A stretch of 64,000 bases of DNA, taken from contig OZ025245.1 in NCBI GenBank assembly GCA_964019155.1, positions 31,447,045-31,511,044 on the forward strand. The letters are read 5' to 3'. A program made the translations under genes and the position numbers. Source of the stretch: Osedax fenrisi. Lineage: Eukaryota; Annelida; Polychaeta; Sabellida; Siboglinidae. Of the stretch, positions 48,130 to 62,100 are shown piece by piece. The notes under the pieces are model-generated. The model worked only from the letters and a program-made list of their open reading frames with translations. It ran no database searches and had not been told where the DNA came from. Every line of letters begins with the position of its first letter. The stretch's first letter is position 1.

Positions 48130-51100
48130 TCCTATAATATTTATGTGAAGATGTACATTAAAATTAGCTTAATTTTAGAATTATAATTATTCATTAGTAA
48201 TATAGTTTTAATTTAATGTTATGAAAAGTTAACATTATTAACTAATTCATATTCAGTTAACATGTTTATTTAAAGTCATGACTAAAAGTGCACTTTATTT
48301 CACAAATACTTAATCGCGGTATAAAATGTAAATTGAATATAAAGATGTGACTTTATTAGTATATATATATTAACATATATATGTTCATACCTCTACATAT
48401 TTACAGTTAAAACACGATGTATAATATATTGACCTTCATCATTATAACCTACGACCTTTAAGCTTAACGTGAATACAAGACGTGTGCTGTTTTCACCTTC
48501 ACATGTTAAAAATATTATGTACTCTATGCTAAACATTGTTGGATAGCTATATATTCTACATTATTAAATGTCCTAGTTTGCTTTGTGATTCATTATATAG
48601 GTATATTAATTGTATAACATATATTCAGTGCCCTATAACTATCAAATAATACAGAACCCTAAACAATCACCCTTAGCCTCCACTACCCCCGGTGCTGCCA
48701 GCAAAGTGTCCACAGCCACCATTGTCTACCACAGATTGGCATTAGCACCACTGTTGACCACTGGGCAGTGTATTCAATGCAGCTAAGCAACACTAATGCA
48801 TTACTCATGTATATACACATGTGTGTGTGCATATATAATTCACTTATGTATTTCGGCTATATTATTGTAATTTATTTCGTTGTCAATATATTTACATATA
48901 TTTATTTATAATCTTTTCTAATTGTTCATATAATTTATAACAATTATAAATATTAGTATTTGTTCATTTAATTATAAACATGATTTTTTTATGTTATATG
49001 TATACCATAATATTTTAATAATTATATATAAATATATATATTAAATTACATTCATAAAATTCTACTTTTTATTATATCTTATTTATTTGTATTAATATTT
49101 TATATAATACATGAATTATTAAAAATAAATATAAAAATGTAAAATTAAATATAATATTATGTAAATATACTTAATGATATATAGATAGAAATGTATGTAA
49201 CATAATTAGATATCCAAGAAACTTAATATATCATTGACATTTTATCTGTCCCTTAGATTCTGAGTTAGCTGAATCCTTCTATATATATTATTTAATATAA
49301 TTATTAGAATATAGAAAATATAGATAACCTATCCATCATTTAACATAATAAATATATGACATATATTAATTCACAAACAAATTTATTAAAATTATAAAGT
49401 AAAAATTCCAACCTAATAATTATTATAAATTATAATATTTATAATATACTGAATTAATTTTTATTTTGAAATTTTATATTATAATAATAATAGCATATTT
49501 AATAAAGTATTGAATGTAAAAATATATATATACAATTTAAGTACGTAAATAATGTACATATTTCTAATTATTAACAATTATATATGTAGATATTCAGGTA
49601 ACATGATGTATTGTTACACTAGTATTTCATATAGAATATTAACACATGCAGTTCTCTTTATTATACCATTATTGTTGTTCTGTATGCTTTATTGTCTATC
49701 AAATATATATATTATCGAATAATAATTAGTTAAGATATGAATATTAAATAAGTATTTATATTCTATTCATTTATATGCAGTGTAAATTTTTATGATAATA
49801 CATAATTATATGTCAAGTTTAAATTGATCAATTTGATTTGTAAAGGTTTAAATTATGTCATACTTTTTATTTCAAACTATATGCTACAAAAATATAAATT
49901 AATAAATAAGAATAAATATATATAATTAGTTACTTGTAATTATATTGATTTATAAATATATACAGATATATATCATACATAATTATAAGCCATTAGGTAT
50001 AAATAAGTAAACATTGTAAAACAATGTGTATGAAGTTATCACTCGTGGCTTATTTCAAGGTTATTTCCTCGATGCACTCTACAATCACACATGAGTTATT
50101 TAATATGTCTAGTATACCAACATTAAATAATGAATGTATATTAAAAAATTTCTATTATTATCAATACTCTTTCAGTACATTTAATTATCATAGCTCTATA
50201 AAATCATCGTAGACATACTTTTCACAATAATATATTACTTGCAAGCTGACATTCAATATGTATAATATTTAAATTTTCTAATTTTTTTTTATTACGTATT
50301 AACCATGTTCATTATCTTATTTATCACATTGTATAATATTTTAAATTATGTTAGATTATATTAGAGTATTTCCAAGGACATGTCCTTGGTATTTCTATCA
50401 ATATAAAGTGTTTTACGAGATCAATCGAATTAAAAATCATACGAAATTGACAATACTATTTATTTAAAAAAAACTTTGAATGTCATTTTCTCTAGTTTTT
50501 ACCCGGGTTTTTACTTTTTGAACCTAGTAAGCATATGTAAAAGCCTACTTCTTTGATAATTAATATTATTATCTGCAATTTTTACTGTATATAAATAACA
50601 TGTAATACTATATTAATATTTATAGGATATTATATTATACTTTATATTTTTTAAATAATTATAATAAACTTCACATTTTTAATAAAAAAATTTAAAAAAT
50701 ATTTCACCTATTTTTGTTACATCATTTTAAACAAATTATATTTATATAAAGTCAATACTTTTATATAGTAGAATAATATCTATTGAATAAAAAAAAATTC
50801 TTCATTATCTTTATTAGTTTAGTATCCTTAGTATTTTAGCTAGATCTAGAATTAACATGGTAATCCCCAATACGAGCTTGTACCCTTACTATTAATTACA
50901 TTAATTTAGTGTAATTTTTATGTTTTTAGCTAAATATATTTTAGACTCATATTTAAAAATGAAATGTTTATTTTTGATGACAACATATTTCTTACATTAT
51001 CTTTATTTTAAAAAATCTAATATTATTCTACAAATTAAATAAATTCATACATTTAGTTATTAATTCACAAATCTCATTTATTTATGTTTAATCCTCAATT

Positions 51101-52140
51101 TAGACTATATTTTACTTTTCGAGTTTCATATATATGTTAAGTCATCATATACATATATATGTATGCACACATTTAGGAATTTAAAATTAAAAATTAATTT
51201 GATTATTATATTAATCTAATTCGTAAATTCAATACTCTTATATTAGACTTTTTTTTTACATTTGATTAAATTCTAAAATATAAATTTGTTATTATATCAA
51301 TATTTCATAATCTCAAATATTTTGATTATAATATACTTTTTGATTCATTAATTAATATTCTCATATATTCTTGAGTTATTACCAGTCTATATGTATAACT
51401 ATGTAAATATTTTATATCAAGTATTAATTATTATAAATTTTCACTAATTATGTATAGGAATGATATACTTTCTTATTGGATATAATAGTAATATAATCTA
51501 CTATTCCCATTGGATATGGCACTACAGTTTTAGATGCACTTCTATTGTTATCTTACATATTTCTCTACCTTGGAGATACATAGAACATATGATGAATTAT
51601 TTATAATTAAAATACAATAAATGGTCAAAAATATAACAATTTTTTATTTTGTAATTTTAAAAATACAAATTAATTTAAATTATTTACTGAAAAAAACGTA
51701 TTACAACAAATTTATTAGATACATATTATTTGGTATTGAATGTCAATCATACTTGTATCTAACAAGTTATAGATGTATGAATTTATACTATCATATTTGC
51801 CTATATTTCTTATTATTAATTAAAAATTTTATTTAAATTAGATACATTTTAATTTTCATTATCTCTATGCTATCATTCATTTTATTCTATTGTTAATTTA
51901 TAAAATATCATTGATATACAAAATATAGATCCTAAATATCATTCTTTATCAAACAATTTTTTCTATTATATACTAACAGTACATAAATAGTAAATAAGTT
52001 ATTAATATTATTGAGTAATAAATAATTTATAAACATTTTTAATGATTACTTTATTAAACAATATTGGATATTTACGTAGACACACATTTTATGTAGACAC
52101 CTCACATACATAATGCATCATAGTTCATTGAAATGATACA
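48130..52140. other. AT-rich stretch without identified genes
   Basis: Four kilobases of very AT-rich DNA. A small GC-rich island at about 48640-48800 gives a 22-codon minus-strand frame (VVDNGGCGHFAGSTGG) that faintly recalls an EGF-like module but has stops on both sides. Frames at 50024 and 51621 are low-complexity. Nothing else was recognised. Confidence 0.5.
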
Positions 52141-52201
52141 TTAGGAACTCTAGAATGCTTCCAGAATATTCCTTCTTCACGGGTTCATCGTTACTTGATT
52201 A

Positions 52202-53859
52202 CTATCGCGAGTCTTTCTTCATCTTGGAACACATTCTATCTCGTACATCTAGATCCTTCAACAGTTGTGTGTCTTTCACTATGTCCTTGTCGTGTGTTTC
52301 CTCATTCAGACATTGGTTGCTGAACTTATGTTTCACTAGGTAATGATGCCAGCACATGTAGTCAATGAGGGAATGAGACTACCGGTGTTTGTAGTATCAC
52401 TCCTCTATTACCTCTTCATAGACTTCCTATGTGTAGCACTGAAATGGAGGTAGGTATATCATTGAAATGGAGTGAGTGTAGCATAGTACTGAGGGTGACA
52501 GGGATATAGTGAGGTGGTATAGGAGTTAATGATGTTACATAGTAGTAGGGGTGTAAAAGGAGGGTTATGTAGTATAATGATAGTGTACTAGAATTAGGGC
52601 TCTAGTAATATATGATAACGATAGTAAAAGGAGATTTCACAATAATGGAACATACACAGGTTTGTAGAGATACTATTCAGTGAGAGCTAGATGATGTTAT
52701 TGCAATAGAGGTCATTGTAGTATCTAACTGAGGTCAAGGTTAAAGTTATATTAGTATGTAATACTGTAATATGGAAATGATTACTGTACCTATATAATAC
52801 TATGTAAAGGATATAAGTTAGTAGATAACAACAAACTCTATAGGGAACTATAAATAGATTATTAATAGAAAATATAATTAATAGTGGTACTTATTTCATA
52901 TGGTAACTTTTAAATAGTAAATCTGCATATTATATGTAACCATATTGCATATTACACTAATATATATATATATATATAATAATATAAGATCACTTATATT
53001 ATTTAAGCCCTATTTATTATGTCTGTATGGGGTTTAACTAAGCCCTACAGCATGTGTATATGAAGAATTAGCCTGCTGAGCTACCCTAAGTTTATATATA
53101 CAAGGATATTTACTAACAGTTTTCTGTATCTCGGAGACTTCTGAAGATGGCTGATCCCACATTTCTTTAGGGAAAGCCACCTCTACATTCACACCTAGGG
53201 GATGTGGATAAGTTAGTGTATAATAACAGTGATGTACTATTGCATTCTGGGTAATACACTATATAACATCGATAATATAATCTGTGAGGTATCGTAACGA
53301 CTAAATAACTTATTTCACTACGATATGTGTGATCTGTAATCTAATAATTCTCATTACGCAATAAAAGTATTCTCATTTGTAATTAAATAATAAGTTGTGA
53401 TATATTAATAGTAAATAAAGTGAAATATTAATTCTTAAGAGGACTTATGATATCTTATTCATCTCGATATTTAGTTTTAAATTGATGTATTTAATGTAGT
53501 ATAATGATATGACATCTTCAAATAACCTCGCATGTGTTAAGACTGCTGTGTTTGGGATATCTTTCATCATTACTGGAATCTGGTGGCAGCCTTTAGCCAA
53601 CTTTGAGAATATATTCTTGTTTCTCAGATATAAGGACATCTTTATATGATGAATTGTGTATCTGAGTTTAACAATTTGATTATTTAATATTCTATAATCA
53701 CCAGCTGGATGAACTTACCTCATTGTTAGTGAACCATATGAAGGGGTGATTACAGAGTGCAGGGTGCTAGCTTCTGATTATCTTCTGCAGTTGTTGTAGG
53801 TTACTGAACTGCTCGTGTGCTATTGTAAGCTTCTCTGTGGATAGTCTTCTTACTTTGCT
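52202..53859 (-). CDS. Putative four-exon gene or pseudogene, unknown
   Basis: Minus-strand pieces in order. 53859-53719: RRLSTEKLTIAHEQFSNLQQ, a stop, then HPALCNHPFIWFTNNE and a GAG|GTAAGT donor. 53640-53450: KLAKGCHQIPVMMKDIPNTA then VLTHARLFEDV. 53194-53118 after a catcccctag acceptor: VNVEVAFPKEMWDQPSSEVS and an AACT|GTTAGT donor. 52378-52202: DYMCWHHYLVKHKFSNQCL, an acidic/basic helix-like tail and a TAG. Composition and splice sites favour true exons. The in-frame TAG in the first piece and uncertain phase at the second suggest either decay or a wrong model. No family recognised. Confidence 0.42.
52373..52449 (+). CDS. Possible signal-peptide first exon
   Basis: From ATG the frame reads MRLPVFVVSLLYYLFIDFLC, then VALKW, and ends at an AG|GTAGGT donor at 52450. 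This is the shape of a secretory first exon: a charged N-terminus and a hydrophobic core. It overlaps the start of a minus-strand exon candidate (52202-52378) by a few bases. Downstream exons were not identified. Confidence 0.3.
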
Positions 53860-54211
53860 GTAGAATGAAGGTCACTTGTCTCTGTGTAATTAGTTATGTG
53901 GTGTTTATGCATGTTTCTGTTTGCAATGTTAATATGTCAGGGAATTCATGTATAGTATCATTGAATGGTTTATTATCATTGTGTGATAGGGAAGTGATAT
54001 ACAATGTATTCATTATTATAATCATAATATATCAAATAATTAACTATTTTAATCATATAATATCAAATAAGTATAAAAAGATGTAACAAAAGTAATGACA
54101 ATAACAAACAGTGATAGTGTAGGTGTGTGAGATAGACTAATAGTGTATTATAGGTAAAGCTGATATATTATAAGGTAAACCTATATAAGTTATCTGAAGA
54201 GCTTCCTTTAG

Positions 54212-54723
54212 TGGCTGTTCCCATGCAATCATCGCATGTTGTTTAACAGATCAGTGTGTCTACAGTGTTCAAGGTCAGATATGTTCAATAAAGTAAGAGC
54301 TCTTTTATGAGGTCAAGGTTACAGCTGTTATTAGAGATGTTCATATCTTGATTCTGTGGATTAGTGAGTATTTGTAGTAACATAAATGTTACAGCCTTAT
54401 TTATAGAAGTGACAATATGATGATATTAGGTTGTATGTTTTGTAATACATGCATTATTAAACTGTGATTCTATTATTACAAAACCTGCAGCAGTGTTGTT
54501 CTCCCAGAGAGAAGGCAATGTTATGTCCACAGTGCAAATGTTCGGTAGTCTATTTCTTATCCATCTCTCTTATTATTCTCACTCATATACAGGTCACCGA
54601 TGTAGGATCAAATGTACTATCTTACTTAATAAACATGAATAACTCTTTGTCATTTCTCAATAGGTTAATTATATTTAGATTATATGATAATAATAATATA
54701 TTCAGAAGATATTTAAGATAATG
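54212..54723 (+). CDS. RING-finger-like gene fragment, three exons
   Basis: Exon 54212-54292 (acceptor agcttcctttag, donor AAA|GTAAGA) reads WLFPCNHRMLFNRSVCLQC, giving a C-x-H and a C-x2-C. Exon 54491-54544 reads QCCSPREKAMLCPQCKCS with the CPxC that closes a RING. A 48-bp pyrimidine-rich intron (54545-54592) follows, then VTDVGSNVLSYLINMNNSL and on to a stop. All phases are zero. RING domains recruit E2 enzymes for ubiquitin transfer. The H-x2-C position is not conserved and the first zinc pair is absent, so it is partial or decayed. Confidence 0.4.
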
Positions 54724-55135
54724 GAACATATCTATTAAACATTCATAATACAACAATCTGCTCTAGAAAGTATTGACCTATATAATTAAGATGTGATTAT
54801 TACATATTATTTATAGAATTAATAAATAATATAGTTATTAATAAGTTAAATATAATATTAAGAGTTAATCATGTATTAAAATAATCAGCAATTTAATAAT
54901 GTAATTAATAAAGATAAGCATATTATGAAATCTGAAATATAATTAAATATACATTATAATACTGAATATTTATATCTGGAACAAGAAATTCAATAATTAA
55001 CTATATATTATGTACTGAATAGTTTATATTAAAACAATACATGTTTATATTGTATTAATTATGTAATGTATCTATTGTGTTTATAATTATGATATTGTAT
55101 TATAATTAATTAATTAAATAAAAAGGGTATTCATA

Positions 55136-55141
55136 TTTATT
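55136..55141 (-). terminator. Polyadenylation signal AATAAA of the KLHL gene
   Basis: AATAAA on the minus strand, 56 nt past the stop codon of the BTB-Kelch gene. Other A-rich motifs nearby make this a likely but not unique choice. Confidence 0.5.
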
Positions 55142-55196
55142 ATAATAATACACATTGATATGATGTGATAAATAAACAATAGTAAATATATTTAAT

Positions 55197-57469
55197 TCAC
55201 AAATTCATAAGAATTAAACAATATTTAGATATATTAACATCACTATATAATAATGTTTTATCATTGTTATCTAAACATATAGAATATATATTATTATTAG
55301 AATACATGTAAATTACACTTTCATCATAAACACTATTAGATAATGTTACATCATTAAATATATCTGTATTAAGAGATGTCCATACATTTGTTGTAATGTT
55401 ATAACATTCAGGCTTAAGACCACCACCATTACTACCATATACATAAATACAGTTATCTCGTACTAAAGCAGCATGCCTACCTCTCGCATGTAATAAAGGT
55501 GCTAATGTATGCCACTTACCACCTCTATAACGTATTACTGTATTATTAGCACCACTACCAGTATAACCACCAATAACATAAATATCCTCATCTACTACAA
55601 CTGTGGCATGACAACGTACACCATAAGGTAAAGATTTACCTGCTGACCATGAATCTGTATTTATATTATAAATATTCACTTTACATGAACTCCTAGTATT
55701 ATTAGGCTGATATCCACCAATAGTGATCAAATCACCATCTATCGTTACATTAACAGTTGTAGCCCTGCTACTATGAAATAAATAAACATGAGGGTAACTA
55801 CAACATGTTACATCATTAGTTATAGTATTAAATCTTAACATTTTACCTTCAGTAAAATTAATAATTAATAAATTACTATTAATATAAATAACTTTATTAC
55901 CATCACCAAAATTATATTGAAATATTCTGTTATTATCATTAATATCATAAATACCATCATTTGCTACTTTATATAGAGATAACTGTTTTTTAGTATTGAT
56001 AGTTGATTCTTCATAAGACGGAATGCTAAAACTATCAATAGAGTTTAGTTTATAATAATTTAATAATTCTAGAGTAGATTTATCATTTAATACAGAAATA
56101 TTAATATGTAATTGCTGAATGATTAGATCTAATTTACAGTTTCCTGTATTAATTACTTTATTATCTAGCATTATATTTTTATCACAAACTCTACAATTAA
56201 CTAAACTAAATAAAGATTTAGCATTATCAAATCTACTATCTAAATCATATGTCAACCATAACACAATACCTTTAACAAAATAATATTCATTTGAACTATG
56301 AAAAGCTCGTTGTTTTAAAAATTCATGTAAATCATTAGGGCTTAGTTTTAAGAAAATATATTTTTCTATTGTTTCAATAAAAATAATATTAAAATCACTT
56401 TTTATCTTATGAAGATGCATATTAACAGAAGTCATGTTATAACTATACATTATATCCAACAGATTACTTGAAGGATGCTCAGGGAGATATTCTGCCAGAA
56501 AACTGTCACACTTTTCAATCAAAGACTTTACCTTGTGAATAATTAAATTAACATTAGTTAGGATTAATAAGATAAAATAAGATACAAAATAATTGTCATA
56601 ATATATATATCAGATAATATACATATAATATATATTATATTAATTAACATTTTTTATTTTAATATTATTATTATTCTATATTATTAAATTGATTTAATTA
56701 ATCAGTATATATTAAATTTAATTAAATAAAATAGACCAATTATTAGACAAATTAAAAACTTGTAGATACGATGATATTTCGGTCAATTCCTCTACATTAT
56801 CTACAGTGATGTAGATCTCCCCGGAATAGATATACTGTATCAAAGACTCCATGCAGTTTTTGCTAAAGTTGAAGCTTACTTTAGACAGGTTTTTCTCCTT
56901 CATATCAGAGTTAAAGAGACATCTGAAGTAATCACTGGCTCCAGCCAATATTACCTTATGCACCTGGTCATTAATTATTATATTAAATAATGATTAATTT
57001 ATAAATACTATTTATATTATTATCACAGTAAAGTTATTTTTATAGAAGTAGTGAAAATAAATATAATGTTAAAATAATCATTGATATATATATATATTAC
57101 GAGTATGTTTTAATTATAATAAACTATATAGGGTTTTATAATTTGTAGTAATAGTTTGTATCCTACATGTAAATTTAGTGTAAAATACATGAGCAAATAT
57201 ACATATATTGTAAAATATATAATGGAGATATTTAAATTTTAATAGCTAAATATTATAATAGTATTTAATATTTTTATTATTTCTATAAATTAAAATTAAT
57301 ATAACATTTAAAAAAATTTAAATATATACCTCCCTGATTACTTACTAAATATATAATGATATATAACCCTATATTCAATGGAATCACTGATAATTGAGAA
57401 GTTGGTCAGGATGTCTTGATTTCTGAGAGAATTCATGTTGGAGACTAAGCCAATGCAATACGAATCCAT
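55197..57469 (-). CDS. BTB-BACK-Kelch protein (KLHL-type Cul3 adaptor)
   Basis: Three exons: 57469-57368, 56963-56760 and 56531-55197, about 546 residues, close to the family's usual size. Exon 1 begins MDSYCIGLV and holds LRNQDIL, the start of BTB. Exon 2 carries the BTB core (VHKVILAGASDYFRCLFNSD, then YIYSGEIYITVDNVEEL). Exon 3 holds BACK (CDSFLAEYL...LHEFLKQRAF) and Kelch blades from about residue 300, best seen as ITIGGYQ, IYVIGGYTG and YVYGSNGGG near residues 372, 421 and 465, each with a following W. Outer blades are weak. BTB and BACK bind Cullin-3 while the propeller picks the ubiquitination substrate. Both introns have GTT donors (GTTATA, GTTTTT) with AG acceptors; phase 0 joins restore the domain register exactly. 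An in-frame stop precedes the ATG. Confidence 0.93.
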
Positions 57470-57479
57470 TGATTAACTG

Positions 57480-58618
57480 TTATGGATTTTATAAATAATT
57501 TTTATTAATTTATTTATATATATATATACAACTATTTACTGAATAAATATATTAATTTTAATGTAATAATCTCTAATTGGTTATAATTGAATATGGAATA
57601 TATATATTTTGTTATCAACAAATATTTATAAATACATAATTGTATACAAACGAAATTAAATTAAAAATAATATTATAGCATAATAATTATATAGATTCAA
57701 TAAAATTTAATTAATTTTTTTATATATATATAAATATACTTAATATATAGAATTAATTAATACAACAAGGTATGAATAATCAATACATAAATAGTAAAAT
57801 ATGTGATCAATGATTGCAGGTGGCAGATATGATGTTGGTATAAAAGTGGAGTGATATTGGAACATTGAAAATAAGTAATGATTGTGCATTTTCTAATTAT
57901 ACTGTGATATGATAAAGGTAAATGATTATAATAATTTAATGTAATTAAGATCAGCTTATATATAACAAGTTATGGCTTGTTTAATTGTATCATAATAGTT
58001 ATAGTTATATTATTTAATTGTATATTTATTAGCTATTTATAATATATAAATAGATATATTATAAGCCACTTCTACATATCAAGTAGATTGAGATTTAACA
58101 TGGGCTATATATAGATGCATACATTAGCCTTTCCAATTGAAAAGTATAGTATCACATTAAGGGGAGTCTTCTTATCTAATAATGGGATATAATATGCACA
58201 GCCTGTAAATAGATGGGGATTTCTGTATAAGTTATAATTAGATCTAGCTATAATTTCAATGTAAGTTATACTATAATTATTTTATATCAACAAACAGCAA
58301 TTATACTATAACTCATAAGATTTATTTGTGTTTATGTCATACAATTATGTTGTATATTTTGAAAATTATTGATCTTTTAATAATTTAATTGTATGTATAA
58401 TTTTCTAATAATAATCATATAGAATTTAGTAATTATCAATATACTATTAAAATTGTATTATTACATAGGCACTATTGAATAATGTTTTATAGCTGGATGA
58501 ATATATCAGAATAAATACATATATTGATGAAATCAAGATCAAAGTAAATCAGTTATTTTAATAATAAATAAATACATTTACAAATTAATAATACATTGAA
58601 TTATAATAAGTACATTAT

Positions 58619-58668
<50 letters not shown>

Positions 58669-59855
58669 ATATAATAACTAGAATATAAAATAGAATACAT
58701 TAATTAAAAGTTAATATAAAAATCAAAAATTTATATATAAGATTAATATCAAATTTATAAATAATAAATAAACTAATGTATAAGGAAAAATATAATATGT
58801 AACGAATACAAAATAAGATTAGTGAACATTCTTTAATTTGATTGGTTATATTTCATGATGAGCAATGCCACTTACTCATATCTATATGGTTAATACATTT
58901 ATTTATTATTATAAAGTAATTATATATTATAATATATTTGATAGTTTAAAATTGTGGAAATACTGAGTAATATAATTAATTTTATTACACCAGTTATTTT
59001 ACTAATTACCCCAAATAAGTTATAAACCATATCTAATAAAACATGAAATTTAAATATAATAGATAATTCATTTATTTAAAGATAATTTTAATAAAGAACC
59101 CAGTAAGAAAATGTTCTAAATTACTTTATACATCTTACAATATTGTATAAAACATGCTTTTATCATATGATGTAGTATCAACTGAATGTAAAATTATACA
59201 ACTTTTAGTTGATACTGTAATATAATGTATCAACTGAATGCATAATTATACTACTTTTTTCTACTCGGTTATATTATCTTTTATCTTTAAAAATATAAAT
59301 TAGGGGGTTACCTATTAAAATAATAATTTATCTTTTAAAATATAATATTTCATATATTATTTATATATATTATAAAAAGTAAAATAATAGTAGAAAATTT
59401 CTAGGTAGTTTAGTATACATTAAATGTATTATATTGATTTATTATAATATATTTTTATAAATTTATTATAGAAATATAATTGTATACAATTTATATAGTA
59501 ATAATCATTGTACTATTCCTTTAATCATACATTGTATACAGAGAAATTAGAATGTAAACAGAAACTCAAAGAAAAAACATAAAAGAAAAATATATATATT
59601 ATATAAATTATATAATATAATAGTGTTGTAATATAATACTATTAAGATTAATGACATTGTAAATTGTAAAATGGCAAGTATTCTAATAAATGATTTATAT
59701 TATTATAAATATATATAAAAATATTTTTTGAAATATAATTATATTTATACACAAAAGTTTATATAATAATAATATTTATTTACTGAATCATATATAATAA
59801 TAGCAGATATAAATAGACTCCTCAGTGTAAATATATATATATATATATATATATA
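57480..59855. other. AT-rich stretch upstream of the KLHL gene
   Basis: Probably contains the promoter of the minus-strand KLHL gene just right of 57469, but no specific element stands out from the AT background. A TA microsatellite lies at about 58622-58666. Near 59175-59235 the word tatcaactgaatg is repeated and partly inverted (agttgatact). No gene seen. Confidence 0.45.
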
Positions 59856-60278
59856 CAGTCAACTTCCGATAAGTCGGACTCGCAAGGGACCAGGAAACGT
59901 GTCAGACTTATCGAGATGTGAGAATTATCAGAGATTCAGAATATCATGCAAATAAATCGTGCACCGTGCAGCGTCAAAGGGTTACCGAAATGTGGAATTA
60001 TGCAAAAATCAACAACATAAATGTTGTATTCAATAATATTACTTACTAAAATTATAATATTCACTATTTGATATTATTTAATACATTTCTGAAAATTTAT
60101 AAAAAGATCGACTTATCCAGTATAAAAATGACTATAATATGTGTCCGACTTATAGAAAATTCCGACTTATGCAATCCAACTTATCCGATTAATTTAACAT
60201 GGAACTAAATACAAATCCAACCAAACCAACTAAATGTGTCTGACTTATCGAGAAGTCCGACTTACTGAGAGTTGACTG
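59856..60278. mobile_element. pogo/Tigger-like MITE, 423 bp
   Basis: TIRs CAGTCAACTTCCGATAAGTC and, reversed, CAGTCAACTCTCAGTAAGTC match at 21 of 25 positions including the following ggact. TA is present on both flanks, as required for Tc1/mariner-class insertion, though the flanks are themselves TA repeats. Words like gacttatcgag and cgacttat recur inside. No transposase frame. Confidence 0.8.
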
Positions 60279-60282
60279 TATA

Positions 60283-60289
<7 letters not shown>

Positions 60290-60316
<27 letters not shown>

Positions 60317-61295
60317 TTTATTAGAAGAAAGTTGTATATATATATAAATAACATGTGAATTATTAAATTCATTATATAATTGTTTCCTCTAAAAGGCTTC
60401 AGATGAAGATAATTATCTTTTCTATGCTGTCGCCTGCTATATATATATCATTATTAACTTACTTGTAAATTAATTGAAATGTCATAATTAAATAATAATA
60501 ATTAATTATATACTAAAACCCTGAAATAATAATGAAAACAAAAATGAAAAACCCCTAAAATTATCAAAAGGTTTAACCCAAAAACCCGTACATCTGCCAA
60601 CCCTGCAATACAGGGCCTGCATGTGATAATACTGACAAATTAGATAGCAGATAGCTGATACTATATTTTTTTAGTTTGAAAACTGCTATTTGCATTTTGC
60701 TATATTTTCATTACAGTTTATGATTTTTATTTCATTATTACTTTTACTATATTACTTACTTTATTTGAATATTATATATATTGTATTCACACACATTTCC
60801 ATTATATTTTATTATTAGTTATTTGTATTCATATTATTTATTTTAGTTATTCTTATTTTATAGTTGTATTCAAATACATTTATATATTTTTTAAATAAAA
60901 TCAATCGCTTTTTAGGCTGTCTAACTTCAAATGGCGTTTACTCAGAATAAATAAATTAGCGCTAGGTGTATATAAATGTAGGTAAATCAAAAACTATTAT
61001 ATGTATCATACTAATTTGTTTAGCATTGTATACAAAACAAATATATAAATAATACTATACCTCAAATATTTAAATATTTGTATATGTATAATTGAAAAAA
61101 TATAAATGTCTATATAAAATACTTATTAACAAATATAGAGTTTTGTATGTATATATTTATATATATATGAATAATACACAAGAATAATGTTGAGGTATAG
61201 GATTGTGCATATGAATGTATTTAATATAATAACACAAAACTAGCTCAATTCATTGAATTGAATGCTGTAAGCCAAACTTTGAATAGAGCAATTAT
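60290..61295. other. AT-rich stretch without identified features
   Basis: Starts with an (AAT)n run at about 60290-60315. Otherwise AT-rich with no supported gene. Confidence 0.5.
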
Positions 61296-61299
61296 TTGC

Positions 61300-62100
61300 T
61301 ATGTTAATACATTGTGGCCTGCATGCTGAGGTATGCCCTTAATGATAGAGGAGGATGAGAGAGAGATCAGCTAGTCAAGAGTGTTATCTAGTTCATGGGT
61401 GTGCTAATTAATGTGTTCAGTTAGGTTGGACGAAGATAATAAACAATGAAATAGAAGGAGATAGTGGAAGTATTTACTGATATGTTAAAAATATCAGTAT
61501 GAAGAGAAGATGATTGAGGTCGATATTAGATGAGGTCAGTTATAGGGGTGAGCTTGTTCTTATAGGATAGATAGTTAATTAGCGTAGCATTGATCTGGGG
61601 TGATATAGTGTGTTAAAGTAATAGATAGAGGCTAGAGAGATCAATGCTGTTAGATGAAGAATAGGATATAGTTATATGAGATGTTAGTCAGATCAAGACA
61701 TGAGGGGAGCTATGACTGCCAGTGTGTATCAAGTGAGAGGTACTGATTGATAGGAAGCTGGTGAAGTAGTAGAGGTACATTGGTCAAGAGTTGGGTAGTA
61801 AGTTTGGAGCGGTTGTCGTAAAGCTTAGTAGTAGTAGTGTATCATGTAATACAGGATGCTGGTTAGGAGATGGGTTATCATGGGGAGATGGTATGGTATT
61901 AAGAAGGGAGGTTGTTAGTTTTAATGTAAATAGTGTGTGTTACAAGTTTAGTGGGGGGGGGAGATATAGGTAGATTGGGTGATATGCATGTGTATAAGTA
62001 GACACATAGACACTTGTATTCACACACAAGTATAGATCAGTAGAGTCACTAGTAGTGATTCACTACTATAGCATGCGTTCAGTGTAGGCTAAGGTGGCAT
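61300..62100 (-). mobile_element. Possible LINE endonuclease relic
   Basis: A GC-richer island. One minus-strand frame near 61760-61690 reads FLSISTSHLIHTGSHSSPHV, which recalls the T-H-x-x-G-H-x-L-D-L region of LINE endonucleases, but most catalytic motifs are not visible. The plus-strand 60-codon frame at 61791 is Ser/Gly-rich and looks spurious. Confidence 0.25.

Noticed and set aside
48676..48741. EGF-like module on the minus strand
   Set aside because: VVDNGGCGH is suggestive, but only 22 codons are open and stops lie on both sides.
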